A program made the translations under genes and the position numbers. The notes under the pieces are model-generated. The model was not told the DNA's origin. It ran no database searches and saw only the letters and a list, made by a program, of their open reading frames with translations. Shown piece by piece: positions 11,448 through 22,225 of a DNA stretch of 64,000 nucleotides; the stretch's first letter is position 1, and the number at the start of each line of letters is the position of its first letter. This DNA comes from Rhexocercosporidium sp. MPI-PUGE-AT-0058 (lineage: Eukaryota > Ascomycota > Leotiomycetes > Helotiales): assembly GCA_020746875.1 (NCBI GenBank), contig JAGTJL010000014.1, positions 1,302,001-1,366,000 on the forward strand. Reading direction: 5' to 3'.

Positions 11448-11600
11448 TGGCGGTGCTGGGAATCGAACCCAGATTGAAACGGGTCAGCATGAAATTCCTG
11501 AAAGGAAAACCACAACGTCACGTGCTACCATTACTGGAAGTACTGTTAGTTGATTTGATTATATGAGCTGGGATGAGGAAGGACTAACCACCACACCACC
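11448..11600 (-). tRNA. tRNA-His(GTG) with two introns, one in the D-arm
   Basis: Read on the minus strand. Acceptor 5' strand GGTGGTG (11600-11594) pairs with CACCGCC (11455-11449, one T-G pair), with discriminator A at 11448. T-arm CTGGG/TTCGATT/CCCAG is perfect. The D-arm forms only if 55 nt (about 11588-11534) are removed: G10T11G12, then T13, AATGGTA, GCAC. This restores T8, A14, G18G19, A21 and an A15-T48 Levitt pair. The anticodon arm TGACG/TTGTGG, 27 nt (about 11509-11483), then C and CGTTT places an intron at the canonical 37/38 position; anticodon GTG, and loop TTGTGGC matches the known eukaryotic tRNA-His loop. The mature RNA is about 71 nt. Weak points are a T27-T43 mismatch and a 4-nt variable loop. 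Confidence 0.7.
11534..11588 (-). other. 55-nt GT-AG insertion in the tRNA D-arm
   Basis: This segment interrupts the D-stem between positions 12 and 13 (the boundary can slide by one base). It begins GTTAGT, has ACTAAC 14-19 nt before the end, and ends TTCCAG, which are the donor, branch and acceptor signals of a fungal spliceosomal intron. Its presence breaks the internal A-box in the DNA. Removing it gives TGGTGTAATGG, an exact match to the A-box consensus. Confidence 0.6.
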
Positions 11601-12067
11601 TGTCATGAGGATGTGTCGTGCTGTGCCTATTTGGGTAGATGGAGTAGGAAAATTTTGCCCGCAAGCAGGTGAGTGGGGGCTTGTGAGTGAAGGGTTTGCT
11701 GGTGCGTGCCGCGGTTACTGCGTCAGTGGGTCAAAACGTAAGGGGAATATAAAGTGTGAATCACTTCTATTCAATGGCGAGCAGAGAATATCATTAAATT
11801 ATACATTACTACTGAAGTCGGTACTGATTGCCTTGCCAAGGAAATCTACAAAGATGTTTTCGTTATTTTGCTCCGCAAAAGGACGTCAATTTCCAACACC
11901 CACAGCGAATTGCTAACATTCATCAAATACGCCTTCCCCAGATTACTATTTTTGCGCGTCCGAATCCCCCACGAGCAAGTCTTACCTTCGTACTCATCGC
12001 GATCCATATCCATTTTTCGCCCCAAGTGATGCATTTGTTCATGTTGCTGAAGGGTTCCCTCATAAGT
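11601..12067. other. Intergenic between tRNA and permease 3' end
   Basis: Overlapping plus-strand frames here (for example 11563-11916) have no family character. I see nothing else. Confidence 0.4.
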
Positions 12068-14072
12068 TTAGAACAAAGCGTGCAGAACTCTTCTCCAAGC
12101 CGGGTAGCTAGCGACCTTACGTCTTGTCTCATTGATAGCATCCCAATTGACTTCTCGGCGTCCAGTATCGACGTCAATTGTATCCAGTGTTAACCATCCA
12201 GTTCGCTTCCACAAGTACCCGCAAGCCCAGAAGACGAGGACAACTGGAAGGGCAAGCATAGCTTTGAACCAATCTTCTGCCGTGCCAAGTTTGCCATTGC
12301 TACCTAGAGGGTACAGCGCGGTATAGAACTATTCTGTGTCAGTGAGACCTCGAGGATGCAGACGAGGGGGTGCTTACCTGAGCTGCAAGTACGAGAATGA
12401 TGAGAATCAACCCGAACCATGAACCCAAAACACCACCAGCTGCTCTAAAAGGAATCTCATCCAAATTATGCCCATGATGCTTCCACGCAGCTCTGAAACG
12501 AATATGCGCCACACAGATCGAGCCCCAAGTGAAAAGAGCAGCAAGACCAGACAAAGCTAGCAGCCACTCAAATATGAGAGGACCGCTTGCAGCGGCGTTG
12601 ACATAGCCAATCGTCCCGCAAAGTAGAATCGCAATTGTGGCGAACAGAGGACGGCCAGACTTGTCGATATAAGAGAAGAATTTTGGGGCGTAACCTTGTT
12701 CGGAAAGAGCACAGAGTGTTCGAGAGCCGCCGTAGACACCAGAATTACCGATGGAGATGACTGAGATGAGAATAATTGCGTTCATGAAGTGGTTGTAGCC
12801 GAACAAACCTGCGTCTTCACCAACAATGACGAAGGGGCTTGCATTGACATCAATGACTTCACCAGAGCCGAGGAGTCTTGAATCTTTGGAGCTGGATCTC
12901 GTAAGTTATAGGATTGAGAGATGAAGACAGTATCTCACCTAACCAGTAGCCCAATGAAGAGCAAACCGACAACGTAAAAGCATGTAATCCGCCAGAAGAC
13001 CTGCTTTATTGCCCCAGGGAGTGCAGTTGCCGGGTTCTGCGCCTCAGCAGCAGCCAGACCGACGAGCTCTGTGCCGGAGAAAGCAAAGGCAGCCGTTACA
13101 AAAACAGAACAGACGCCCTTGAATCCATTCTTGAATGCTCCGGGATCATGCCAAAGTCTAGCTCCCCAGTATGAATCATACTTGTAGCCCGCAGGTCCAC
13201 CACCGAGGACTGTTTGAAAGGTCAGAAAAATTCGAGATGCTCCTTCGCCTTCTTTAACATACCTAGAACCAATCCTATGATCATGAAAGCTACAATCGCA
13301 CCTAATTTCAAGATACTGGACCAAAACTCCTCTTCAGCATACCCAAGAACGCCAAACACGTTGATTGCAATGATCGCAACGAGGAAGATAGTAATCCAAA
13401 CAGCAGGATCGGTGTCTTTGTTCCAATACTGGGTAGTGACCGATGCTACTACCAGCTCAAGGGGAAGCACAATAGCCCACTGGAACACATAGTTCCATCC
13501 CATAGCAAAACCCCAAGATGGGTCAATAAACCGTGTCGAGTATGTGTAGAATCCACCAGAGACTGGGTACATGACGGCAAGCTCTCCAAGAGCGTAGACT
13601 GCGGCTTCGATTAGTGACAGATATTGCGTCATGCTATCTAGCGAATAAATACTCACCAACATTGAAAATCATGAAGCCCATGATGGCGAAATCAACAAGA
13701 AGTGTTCCAGGACCCTACTTTTAAATCAGTTTTCAATGCGTATCATAAGTTGTTACGTCGGTTCATAGTGGGTGATCAACTTACTCCGCGATACAGGGCA
13801 GAGCCCGATCCAACGAAGAAACCAGCTCCAATAGAACCTCCAATGGCAATCATATGCAAGTGGCGTGGTTTCATGGTCTGATTGAGGGCATTCTGACCAG
13901 TCACTGACGTGCGCTTCTTGAATGACTCGGGAGTGCAGCCCATGCGAGTCAAGAAAGACAGGTTCTCCTGTTGGACAACAATGTTGCCCATTTTGAAGTC
14001 GGGGGGTGTTGCACGGCCAGAAACACCATCCTTGTTGGAATTAGGGGAGCCCATGGTAGCCGTAGTAGCCAT
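12068..14072 (-). CDS. General amino-acid permease (GAP1-like)
   Basis: Six exons (14072-13785, 13714-13657, 13604-13263, 13209-12939, 12897-12378, 12328-12068) splice to 579 codons with GT-AG introns of about 49-71 nt. The hydrophilic N terminus (about 75 residues) ends in KPRHLHMIAIGGSIGAGFF, the hallmark start of yeast-type amino-acid permeases, followed by VGSGSALYRGGPGTLLVDF and VMYPVSGGFYTYSTRFIDPSWGFAMGWNY (the latter around 13590-13500). FSGTELVGLAAAEAQNP and GNSGVYGGSRTLCALSEQG are further signatures. About 12 membrane helices are expected. It should import amino acids with protons at the plasma membrane. Substrate cannot be read from sequence. The C terminus ends RRVLHALF. Confidence 0.93.
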
Positions 14073-15105
14073 GTTGATGGATATAAGGGTATACTGTTAG
14101 GTATTGGGCGAATGAAAGTGATGAAAGGAGGCAACGTTAACAAGAGGGACACAGGACAATCTATAAGAGGATGGGATGTCTGACTTGACGTCGTGACATT
14201 CTTCAGTATACAGCAAGAGAGTATAACTGACGTATGACAACAAATCACTCGGTCTAGCACAGCGTTTAAAACTTGCGGTACCGTGGAAAAGAAGCAGACT
14301 ATAAGATATGCATGTGGAGGCATGGCTAGGATTGGTTGAAATTTAACATGCTACTCCACGCACAAAGCAGCAAAGATGATGCTGTAGTGCTTTTTTCTAG
14401 AAAAGACCCGCCACTAACGAATTGGTAGAAAGACCCTGATATGGAGCCAGGTTCTGATTCGGCGAAAGGAAATTTCGGCATTACCTCAACAACCAGCTAG
14501 CGTTCAACTGGAACAGCCTGGCCTTTTGTGCCGAGAAATGCATTTGAGGAAACCCAAATCGAAATGGCCAGACCTCTTCTTTGAAACCATGGCCTTGGTG
14601 TGGATTAGTCTGAGCATCTCCCGTCACGGCACAAAACACTTGCAGCCCTACGATAGCTGGACACACAATGCCATGGAAAATGTGCTTAGAGCACGTTTTG
14701 ATCAGAGTACATACAACTGGATATTGTTTTGCAGGAGATTTGTGACCATCGAGGTTCGTATGCTGCGGTTTCGAGAGGATGCCAATCTCCGCATACCATT
14801 CCGTTCGACTTCAGTCACCAAGTGGGTCAGAGCTAAAGGGTGATCTCCTCCGACATGTCTAGTGCTAACTATGCCGAGCCGGCTTCGGCTAGCACTCCAT
14901 TCCCGATTGCCGATGCCGTTCCCATTCGACAATGGGATTGTTGAATATGTTGGGTTTTGTATGTTCCATGTGACGTCTGCCACATTGCCCAGTGACGAGG
15001 TTATGGCTCTCCTGCATGTCCATCGCTGTCAACAAGCTGTTTAGCTGCCACTTGACCTTTTTGAGAGCGAGGAACTGGTTGTGGATTCTCACCGCACAAA
15101 CAACC
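14073..15105. other. Permease promoter and downstream intergenic
   Basis: About 1 kb with no supported gene. 14073-14330 is the 5' flank of the amino-acid permease. Frames at 14526-14843 and 14702-14983 oppose each other and show no family features. Confidence 0.4.
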
Positions 15106-16087
15106 TCAAGCAGATAACACTCCTTCTGCGGCTCTCTGCTCCACTGCTGCCATCACATCCTTGGTAATACTCTCAAAAACCGGACATAATGAGCAGTTCT
15201 TGTACTTCTCGACCAACATCCCAGGTTCCTTGACATATGATGTGTCGTTTCCGTTCTCGCTGCGTCCGAGATCCTTCCCATTAACTTTAGTACCCATGGG
15301 ATTAACTGGCTTTCTCCCAGTCTCAACCAACATGACAAATTGAGGATCGATAGGCACACTTGCCAAAAACCTGACTCCAAACTCCTGTGCCATAACTTCT
15401 CCACCCCCGGCACTGAAAACGTTTGTACATTCCGAGCAGTTGGGACAAACAAACCCACTCATATTCTCAACCACCCCAATGACATTTATACCGGTCTTCG
15501 TACAAAAATTCAATTCCTTCTTGACGTCTGCAGTGGCCACAGCTTGAGGTGTTGTGACAACCACGGCTCCTGCAACTTGTCCCGGAAGCGCATTCTTGAG
15601 AAGTGTTTCCGCGAGTGAGATATGTTCGTCCGATGTTCCAGGCGGGGTGTCAATCAGAAGATAGTCGACTTCTCCCCAAAGCACATCTGACAAGAATTGC
15701 CGAACCATAGCCGTCTTCTTTGGTCCTCGCCATACTACGGCATCTCCCCTCTCCCGGAGTAAGAAGCCTAAGCTCATGCAAGATAGTGAACCTATGCCTG
15801 CTGCGGGGTTGGCATCGTGCACAGGTACAGGTATCCATCCTCCTGGAGCTTGAGTAACTTTGGCAGACTCGATACCGAAGAGCCTGGGAATCGAAGGTCC
15901 TGTGAGATCTATATCGAGGACACCGACAGAATGGCCGGCGAGGGAGAGGGAGAGGGCGAGTTGAGTCGTGATGGAAGACTTTCCTACGCCACCTTTGCCC
16001 GAGAGGACCTTAAGCATATTAGCAGAGCCTGTTATAAAGGATCGTGTCACATACCAGAACAATATGTTTGACTTTGCTCAAAGACAT
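15106..16087 (-). CDS. CFD1: Cytosolic Fe-S cluster assembly ATPase CFD1
   Basis: Exon 1 (16087-16055) encodes [12 protein letters not shown] 46-nt intron (GTATGTG...TTAAG) leads to exon 2 (16008-15106), giving 311 aa. Unspliced, the frame would start at a poor upstream Met, so the spliced start is preferred. The Mrp/NBP35-family P-loop is [12 protein letters not shown] (about residues 12-23), followed by [14 protein letters not shown] and the Walker B-like [23 protein letters not shown] cluster near residue 200 is the bridging Fe-S ligand site. CFD1 works as a heterotetramer with NBP35, scaffolding 4Fe-4S clusters for cytosolic and nuclear apoproteins. The length is close to that of fungal CFD1. 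It is divergent from the gene starting at 16389, with a shared promoter of about 300 bp. Confidence 0.93.
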
Positions 16088-16388
16088 TCTGCAGTTTTTT
16101 CGCCCGAGGATCTTCAATCGGGTTTATTGTGTAGTTGTTCCATTGCAAAAAGCATTGCGATGTCGCAGTTAATACAGTCTTATCGATTATCAATCCAAAA
16201 GAAAACATTTGACCCGCGGCCGGGCCGTCGGTCAAACGAAACTCCGCGCCGCATCTTCATCGGGGAACATGAACCTAGTTGGAGATCACACTCAAACACT
16301 TTGGCGTCAATCGTCAGCGAACATGACGGCGCTTCTTTCTTCCTTAGAACTCACATCAATATGAGAGCTTCTGCTCGCTCCTACAGCT
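16088..16388. promoter_or_regulatory. Bidirectional promoter of CFD1 and the DPW-motif gene
   Basis: The 301 bp between two divergent starts. No TATA box is obvious; the segment has GC-rich patches (GACCCGCGGCCGGGCCGTCG near 16212). The role as a shared promoter is inferred from geometry only. Confidence 0.5.
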
Positions 16389-18974
16389 ATGGACGATCCT
16401 TGGGGCAGCTCACCATGGGCAGACGAAATACAATTACCAATTCCAAGTAAGACAAAGGAAGATGCTCCTCGACCGACAACCCCAGTTCGAGCGCCAAATT
16501 TGGGATTGGAAGAGAAGATAGCTTCACCCTGGGGCGACGATGATGATAATGATGGATTTGGAGATTGGGCGGCTCTTCCGGGAGATCAGGCGCAAACATT
16601 TGGACTGGACGAAGCGGCAGATGGCTGGGGAAAGCACACTGCGGATACTGTGGACTTAACGAATGGTCATGCCAATGCACTACCACCTACAGATTGGGAT
16701 GCTCACCAAGCTGTGGGTAACGAAAAACCTTCTGTTCTGGCTCCAAGTCTGTTTCCAAGAGCTCCAGAGCTTATGCGACAACCCTCTCCGGATCCTTGGG
16801 CATTGGAAGTACAAGAGGAAGAGGAGGAACCACAGATCACCCAGATCGCAGACAACCAAGATCAACAGACAAGTGACGATTTTCAAGCTTTGCAGAACGG
16901 CAGATTGGCTAGTCCAATACTAGATATTTCACTGTCAAACGAAACGTTGGTCCCGGCAGCGAAATCTGGGGGTAGAGAAACCACCACAGCTGGAGAGCAT
17001 AGTTCAGAGAATCTGGCTACCAAGGACCCAGGGACGAGGGAATCCTTTACGAAAGCATTGGATGGCGAGCCAGGCTCTGAAAGTCAAGAGAGTGATCCTT
17101 TATCACGGCCATCTTCATCACCTTCAGAGCGTAGTCACCATGATGAGCTCCTACAAGAATCACCACGAACATCCTTTGACGAAGAACCAAAGCCCAACCG
17201 CCCCCAGATTCCGAGGAAAGTATCAACGAAGGTCCACGAATTGGTACAGCATTTTGATACATTGGCGAAACAGGAGGATCCCGAACCTGTAGTCCCCCGA
17301 ACAAGCAGTTCCCAGAATAGGAAACTAAAGGAAGATTCCGAGCAAGAAGGAGACACAAACGACGATGACGATTTTGGAGACTTTGAAGAAGGGCAATCGG
17401 ACGACGAGGAACCCGAACTGGAAAATACTCAGACGTCAGGGGAGACTGTAAGCCAAAGTCCAAGTAGTGGAATGTCCAAACACCAACGCCCCCCATCTCG
17501 GGACAATGCCTTGACAAAAGATTACGGTGTCGTGGAATACAAGTTCGATTCCTTAAATCTAGGGAGTATTTTCCCTACCAATACTCCAGATCCCACATCA
17601 GAAACGATTTTTATACCGGATTCACTCCCCTTTGAGTCGTTTTCTTCCACAGAACAACGAAAGACTTGGTACAGAGTCTCGAGATATGGAACCATGCGGA
17701 AGCACAACAGTGGCAACGATGAGAATTATGTCCGAATTGGCTGGAAACCATCTACAATCCGTGATGACACTTTGAAAATTGTGTCAAGGTGGATAGAAGA
17801 AGATCGCATCAGCGGCCGTGTAGTCTTAGGAGGCGGCAGTAAGGGAAGCACAGTCTTTGGTTGGAATGATCCGAAAGCGCCAGCTGTCCCTCTTTCGGAT
17901 GTCTTCGTCAAGCATGGAAAGAAGATGTCGAACATGAATACTGCTGTAGAATCAGCCTCAGAATTGCCCCGAGAGTGGCCGAAAGGTTTGGTTCGAGACC
18001 GATCAACATCCAAAACACACTCCCCTCCTAGTAAACCACGCAGGAAAGGCTCGGTCATGGCTACGTCTGTACAGGTCTCTTCAGATGTTCAAAAGAACCC
18101 AGTTGTCCCCGTCGCAAACTTCGGGTGGAGCGGGGGTGTTGGAGCTGCGGATCAAAATGTTGGCCCTGCTTCAGTTCGGAAGAGGCTTTCAGGTATTGTT
18201 TCGGATCCTGTGCTGCTTTCGAATTCAGAACCGCCTCCCCCGAAGTCGAGGTCCCCGCATAGTGTGCTTTCGTCGCCTCTCCCCACCAATAACAGTATCG
18301 TACCTCAAAAGTTTACTCCAGCTGTTGTAGGTGCCTCGCCATCAAATCTTCCTGCCCAGAAGAGTGTTCCACTTCCAACCCTTTCGATGTCAACTGTTGT
18401 GAACGATGATGATTGGGGAGAAATGGTTTCAACACCAGCTACTCCTACTCTGCCTGTCCTTCCACCATCGAAAGGATTGCAGCATAAAAAATCTCAGAGC
18501 TTTGGCGGGATTTCTACAAATATTCCACCGGGCGGGACCTTGAAAGGATGGATAAAGGGTCAGCCAGAGACAAGTCACCGGTCGTCAACTAGCTTCGATG
18601 AGATTCTCACTCCGCAAATGCTCGTCCCTACTTCAAGTAGTCCTCATGTCACATCTAATGTAGACTTGTTCCCTACAGGCAATCCGGTTGACGCCTTCAC
18701 AAATGCCACTCCTCAGGCCGTTGCGATGACTTTAGATCCATGGGCATCAGCGGACTTTTCGTTCTTCGAAACCGCACCGGCTCCAGCACCTATGGCTAAG
18801 CCTGTGCCGCTGCCAGTTTCGAAAGCACCGGGACCCAAAAGTGTCAAATTCAACACCCCATCTCCCGCATCTCCTAGAAGGAACCGGAAATCCCGAGAAG
18901 AGTTGGAGCATGACAGAATCGTGCAAAATGTTGTAAAGGGATTACCCGACTTGTCTTACATGTTTAAGAAATGA
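16389..18974 (+). CDS. Large acidic protein with DPW and DFGDF-type motifs
   Basis: Single exon, 861 aa, mostly disordered. DPW-type motifs occur at residues about 3-5, 134-136 and 782-784, with related WGDDDD, FGDW and DDWGEMV sequences. A DDDFGDFEEG block lies at about 325-335. A more ordered central part (about 380-500, including FIPDSLPFESFSS and TWYRVSRYGTMRKHNSGNDENYVRIGW) looks like a folded domain. The C terminus is basic, ending LPDLSYMFKK. Established background: DPW motifs bind AP-2 alpha-appendages and DFGDF-like acidic motifs bind gamma-ear domains. From these I infer a clathrin/adaptor or TGN-endosome trafficking role. I do not recognise a named orthologue. The start is supported by the divergent promoter with CFD1. 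Confidence 0.8.
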   Translation: MDDPWGSSPWADEIQLPIPSKTKEDAPRPTTPVRAPNLGLEEKIASPWGDDDDNDGFGDWAALPGDQAQTFGLDEAADGWGKHTADTVDLTNGHANALPPTDWDAHQAVGNEKPSVLAPSLFPRAPELMRQPSPDPWALEVQEEEEEPQITQIADNQDQQTSDDFQALQNGRLASPILDISLSNETLVPAAKSGGRETTTAGEHSSENLATKDPGTRESFTKALDGEPGSESQESDPLSRPSSSPSERSHHDELLQESPRTSFDEEPKPNRPQIPRKVSTKVHELVQHFDTLAKQEDPEPVVPRTSSSQNRKLKEDSEQEGDTNDDDDFGDFEEGQSDDEEPELENTQTSGETVSQSPSSGMSKHQRPPSRDNALTKDYGVVEYKFDSLNLGSIFPTNTPDPTSETIFIPDSLPFESFSSTEQRKTWYRVSRYGTMRKHNSGNDENYVRIGWKPSTIRDDTLKIVSRWIEEDRISGRVVLGGGSKGSTVFGWNDPKAPAVPLSDVFVKHGKKMSNMNTAVESASELPREWPKGLVRDRSTSKTHSPPSKPRRKGSVMATSVQVSSDVQKNPVVPVANFGWSGGVGAADQNVGPASVRKRLSGIVSDPVLLSNSEPPPPKSRSPHSVLSSPLPTNNSIVPQKFTPAVVGASPSNLPAQKSVPLPTLSMSTVVNDDDWGEMVSTPATPTLPVLPPSKGLQHKKSQSFGGISTNIPPGGTLKGWIKGQPETSHRSSTSFDEILTPQMLVPTSSSPHVTSNVDLFPTGNPVDAFTNATPQAVAMTLDPWASADFSFFETAPAPAPMAKPVPLPVSKAPGPKSVKFNTPSPASPRRNRKSREELEHDRIVQNVVKGLPDLSYMFKK

Positions 18975-19543
18975 TCGGGCCATACACAAGCGGGGGGTGT
19001 TACAGTATATGTTTGAGAAGAAGCAGGGTAGATGTGGAATTTTCGTGACTTGCATTTTAGCGGGGTATAGCTTATGGGCAACGGTTGGATAATTGTATAA
19101 CTTAGGCATTGGGTAGCAGGAGTTGGCCTTTGATGGCCCATATCGAGTCGAGTGAGGCTCATTTTTTCAAAATAGTGTTTCTCCCCGCATCATCTCTCGA
19201 GTTCAGAATGGGGTAAACCAAGAAGCCGCCATTTCTCTTGATCGTGCCTACTCTCTACTCCCAGGAAGATATTCAGAACAGAGCAAAGTATTTGACTTAG
19301 AAATGCACAGAGCTAAGTCGCTCCTGCCTTTTCTGTCACGCTTATCTGGAAATTGGCACAAATATTGTCGATGGCGCACCAAGTTGATGTGTCACGAAGT
19401 CGATTCTTATTCTTCGTCCTAAAGGCCTCCATTTTCAGAATTGCCGTATATTCTATTCACTTTTATATCCACGTCAAGGATCAGAACTATTCCTTTACAA
19501 GGTAAACAACAAGAAGACTGACATACATTCGTTCAAGACCACA
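18975..19543. other. Intergenic
   Basis: The 3' flank of the preceding gene and the 5' flank of the next. A plus-strand ACGTCAAGGATCAG... leader precedes the start at 19544. No gene or repeat found. Confidence 0.4.
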
Positions 19544-20902
19544 ATGGCTAGGCGCAGGATGGAGCAAGTAGAGGGACAGCGTCAGCAAATGCAGAGCTCT
19601 AAAGCGAGCCCAGAAGCTCCCACTATTATCATTCTGGAAAAATGGGGAACGACAGAGACGAAAGAGGATGTTGGCCCGAAGCCCTGGGACCTTGAAGACA
19701 TACGGGACGAGCGAGCTGGCAAACGCAAAGTGCAGTTTTCAGAGGCTAGCTACACCAACTCCCAGCGTCATCGTCGATCACTTGGGGCTCGAACAGATGG
19801 CGGTAGCGATATCAATGATGGCCCAGCCGTGAATCCATTTCTAGACCCAGACGACTATATAGCGCCTGATGATCGTAGTAGAATTGATTCTCAGAATGAG
19901 CCAGACATATACAACAAGGTCAAAATCGTCACCCCCAGCGGCACTTTTGCTGTGGCACGCTCGCCACCGCCCGACTTGCAGATATCGAAAGGGAGGAGAC
20001 GGAAGACCGATGCTCGATATCAAGGGCCACATCCCTTCGTCCCAGGCAAAATACGGCACAAGCATCCAGGAGAAGTAAATCGCAGGAACTTCACCCAGTA
20101 CGTCTACTCAACTACTCACACGGATTGCATGATGACCCACCATTTCCTATGCGAGACGTCTGATCTTGAGAAGCCGGTATATTATTACCATGATATTGGC
20201 GGATACACAAGACTGGATCCCCACCATACCCTCACGCTGCATCATGGCATCCATTCGGATACACCTATCCTGGGGGCAATGTGGCATAGCAGTTCGGGTA
20301 TGTATTTTGCCGTCGGCAGCCCATACATGAACCGCATGGATAAAGATGACGAGAATGTGACTTCGATTCAAAGGCAACACTGCGAATTTCTCAAACCGAT
20401 CTCGTCGGTTCCCTCAAGATGGCACATGGACTTTGCCTTTGGGGGTGGAGAAGGAGAGGGACCTAAGAAGTACTATAGATGGCAAGTCGTGCACCTCGCT
20501 GAAGCCATTCCTCATCTCCGCCATGGTAAATTGGCGCTCAGGGAGAGGTCAGATGGCTTGGTGGACGAGAAAGAAAAGAAGAGAGAGAAGGGCAAATTAC
20601 TCGCAGCATGCAGGAACGTTAATGATCTCGGCACGAATCTCTGGGTGAGAGATGATATAGAAGAAATGGGCAATGAACTGGCAAGACTCAAATGGAAAAC
20701 CTGGGTTCTGTTGACTTGGGGTGCTATGCGTGATAGGATGCGAGGTCCACATAACACGGGAAGTCCGTATCACAATGTTGGCTATACAAAGAGTACAAGA
20801 GTGGTAGAGCTCCCCATGGCTGGTGCTCCAGGGACATGGATGAGTTCTTCTCCGAGAACCGAGGAGATCCGGGAGAGGAGACTCAATCCGGAGGAGTATT
20901 AA
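19544..20902 (+). CDS. Conserved-looking hypothetical protein
   Basis: Single exon, 452 aa, start ACAATGGCTAGG. Basic N terminus (MARRRMEQVEGQRQQ), a disordered region to about residue 120, then a region rich in aromatic and His residues (TQYVYSTTHTDCMMTHHFLC, YYYHDIGGYTRLDPHHTLTL, about 185-235) that looks like a folded beta-rich domain. A Lys/Glu helix (VDEKEKKREKGKLL) and a C-terminal KWKTWVLLTWGAMRDRM segment follow. The His-rich segments might bind metal, but no catalytic pattern is recognisable. No signal peptide or clear membrane helix. I cannot assign a function. Confidence 0.65.
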   Translation: MARRRMEQVEGQRQQMQSSKASPEAPTIIILEKWGTTETKEDVGPKPWDLEDIRDERAGKRKVQFSEASYTNSQRHRRSLGARTDGGSDINDGPAVNPFLDPDDYIAPDDRSRIDSQNEPDIYNKVKIVTPSGTFAVARSPPPDLQISKGRRRKTDARYQGPHPFVPGKIRHKHPGEVNRRNFTQYVYSTTHTDCMMTHHFLCETSDLEKPVYYYHDIGGYTRLDPHHTLTLHHGIHSDTPILGAMWHSSSGMYFAVGSPYMNRMDKDDENVTSIQRQHCEFLKPISSVPSRWHMDFAFGGGEGEGPKKYYRWQVVHLAEAIPHLRHGKLALRERSDGLVDEKEKKREKGKLLAACRNVNDLGTNLWVRDDIEEMGNELARLKWKTWVLLTWGAMRDRMRGPHNTGSPYHNVGYTKSTRVVELPMAGAPGTWMSSSPRTEEIRERRLNPEEY

Positions 20903-22225
20903 CACTTTGTTGAATGAATGGTACGTCAGTAGCCGGATTATTGAATGGAAGTCCTTGTACTCGTCAGTAGTTTTGGGTGTTTCGAGCTACGAGCCGATGG
21001 CATCTGATAATTCCGAGCCTTGATCTCAAGCGGACATTCGGGGAACGCGAGATTTCCGCTCAGTATCTCAATCAGACATCAGACAGTCTTATGGCCAATC
21101 ATTACCGTTGAGCTGGGCCAGCCCATCCAGCCAAATGTAAACAGATCAGGAGCTGCAGTAGCGCTGTTGTGAAAGTTCCCTTCACTCCACATCCCCACAA
21201 GCAATCCCCACAAACTGGAGCACGTTACTGTACCGCCCTCCGTGCCTCACAGCCAACAATCTCCACGCAAAAGAAGCAAACAGGACAATGAACAGGCTCC
21301 AGGCTCGTGATGAGAAAACATCCGTGCAGGACCTCATCCGGGCCAACGTTGCCCTTTTCCGACATACTATATTCAGTAGTGGCACGATCCGACATCTTGC
21401 TGGCTACTGCTCCAGCTCCGTAGCCAAACCTTCCAAAGAGCCGACCAGAGCTTCCGAGTCCAGCCCCTCAAATGCCATACACTTTGAAGAAAGCTTCAAA
21501 GAGCCGTCCTGTGCTCCCGTACCCCATCCCCCGCATTACCATTTCCGCCCAAGCCATGGCGGACAAGCGAGGCGTCGTCGCTAGTCTCCACCAAAAAGCT
21601 AGAGAGCCTTCGTCGCCTCCGAAGAAGCCCCTGAACGTGGTCCAGGAACTTGAGGGCCTCTTGGCGGGATATCACTCGCCCAATGGCAGCTAGCAGCTGT
21701 CAGATTTGTCCGGTTCGCTTCCACATGAATGTTGCATCGATAGGGTTATGATTGGATGCACCGTGAGTGCTATCCGGGAGTCCACCATCGCCATCCCTGT
21801 GATAGTGTGCTGACTTGGCCCCCCACAAGAAAAGAACTGGATCGCGAGCGGATTCATCCCCGCGATTGAAAAGCTAAAGATAGTGGACCAAATTGCGCCT
21901 GGGGGATATATATGTAGAGCTGTGGACCGGACCATTCCCTTATTTTTCGTTTTCTGGGAGAAGCTGTTTTGCATAGACACCTGCTGTGTATGTTTATGCG
22001 ACTGGCTTCAATACCAGCTTATCGTCACACCAACCTTATCTCAAAGCTTTCCATGTGAAGAAGGACATCAGTCTTTTGTCTTGGCTGCAGGTCGTCCATT
22101 CCCTCCCGAAAAAAGCTTGCACGTTGTGTTAATTCCATCGAACATCGCCAGCCTTGGACCGACATTCATCGGATATCATCGGAGATCACGATATCACCAT
22201 CGTCGGTTAGGTAAACATCGATAAA
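20903..22225. other. Intergenic with weak short frames
   Basis: About 1.3 kb. A 45-residue plus frame beginning at about 21556 (MADKRGVVASLHQKAREPSS) has sensible composition and could be a small gene or an exon, but nothing confirms it. From about 21880 the sequence is the leader/promoter of the MFS gene at 22226. Confidence 0.35.

Noticed and set aside
11258..11916. Plus-strand frames over the tRNA region
   Set aside because: They overlap the tRNA structure and show no domain; the tRNA explains the conserved-looking bases better.
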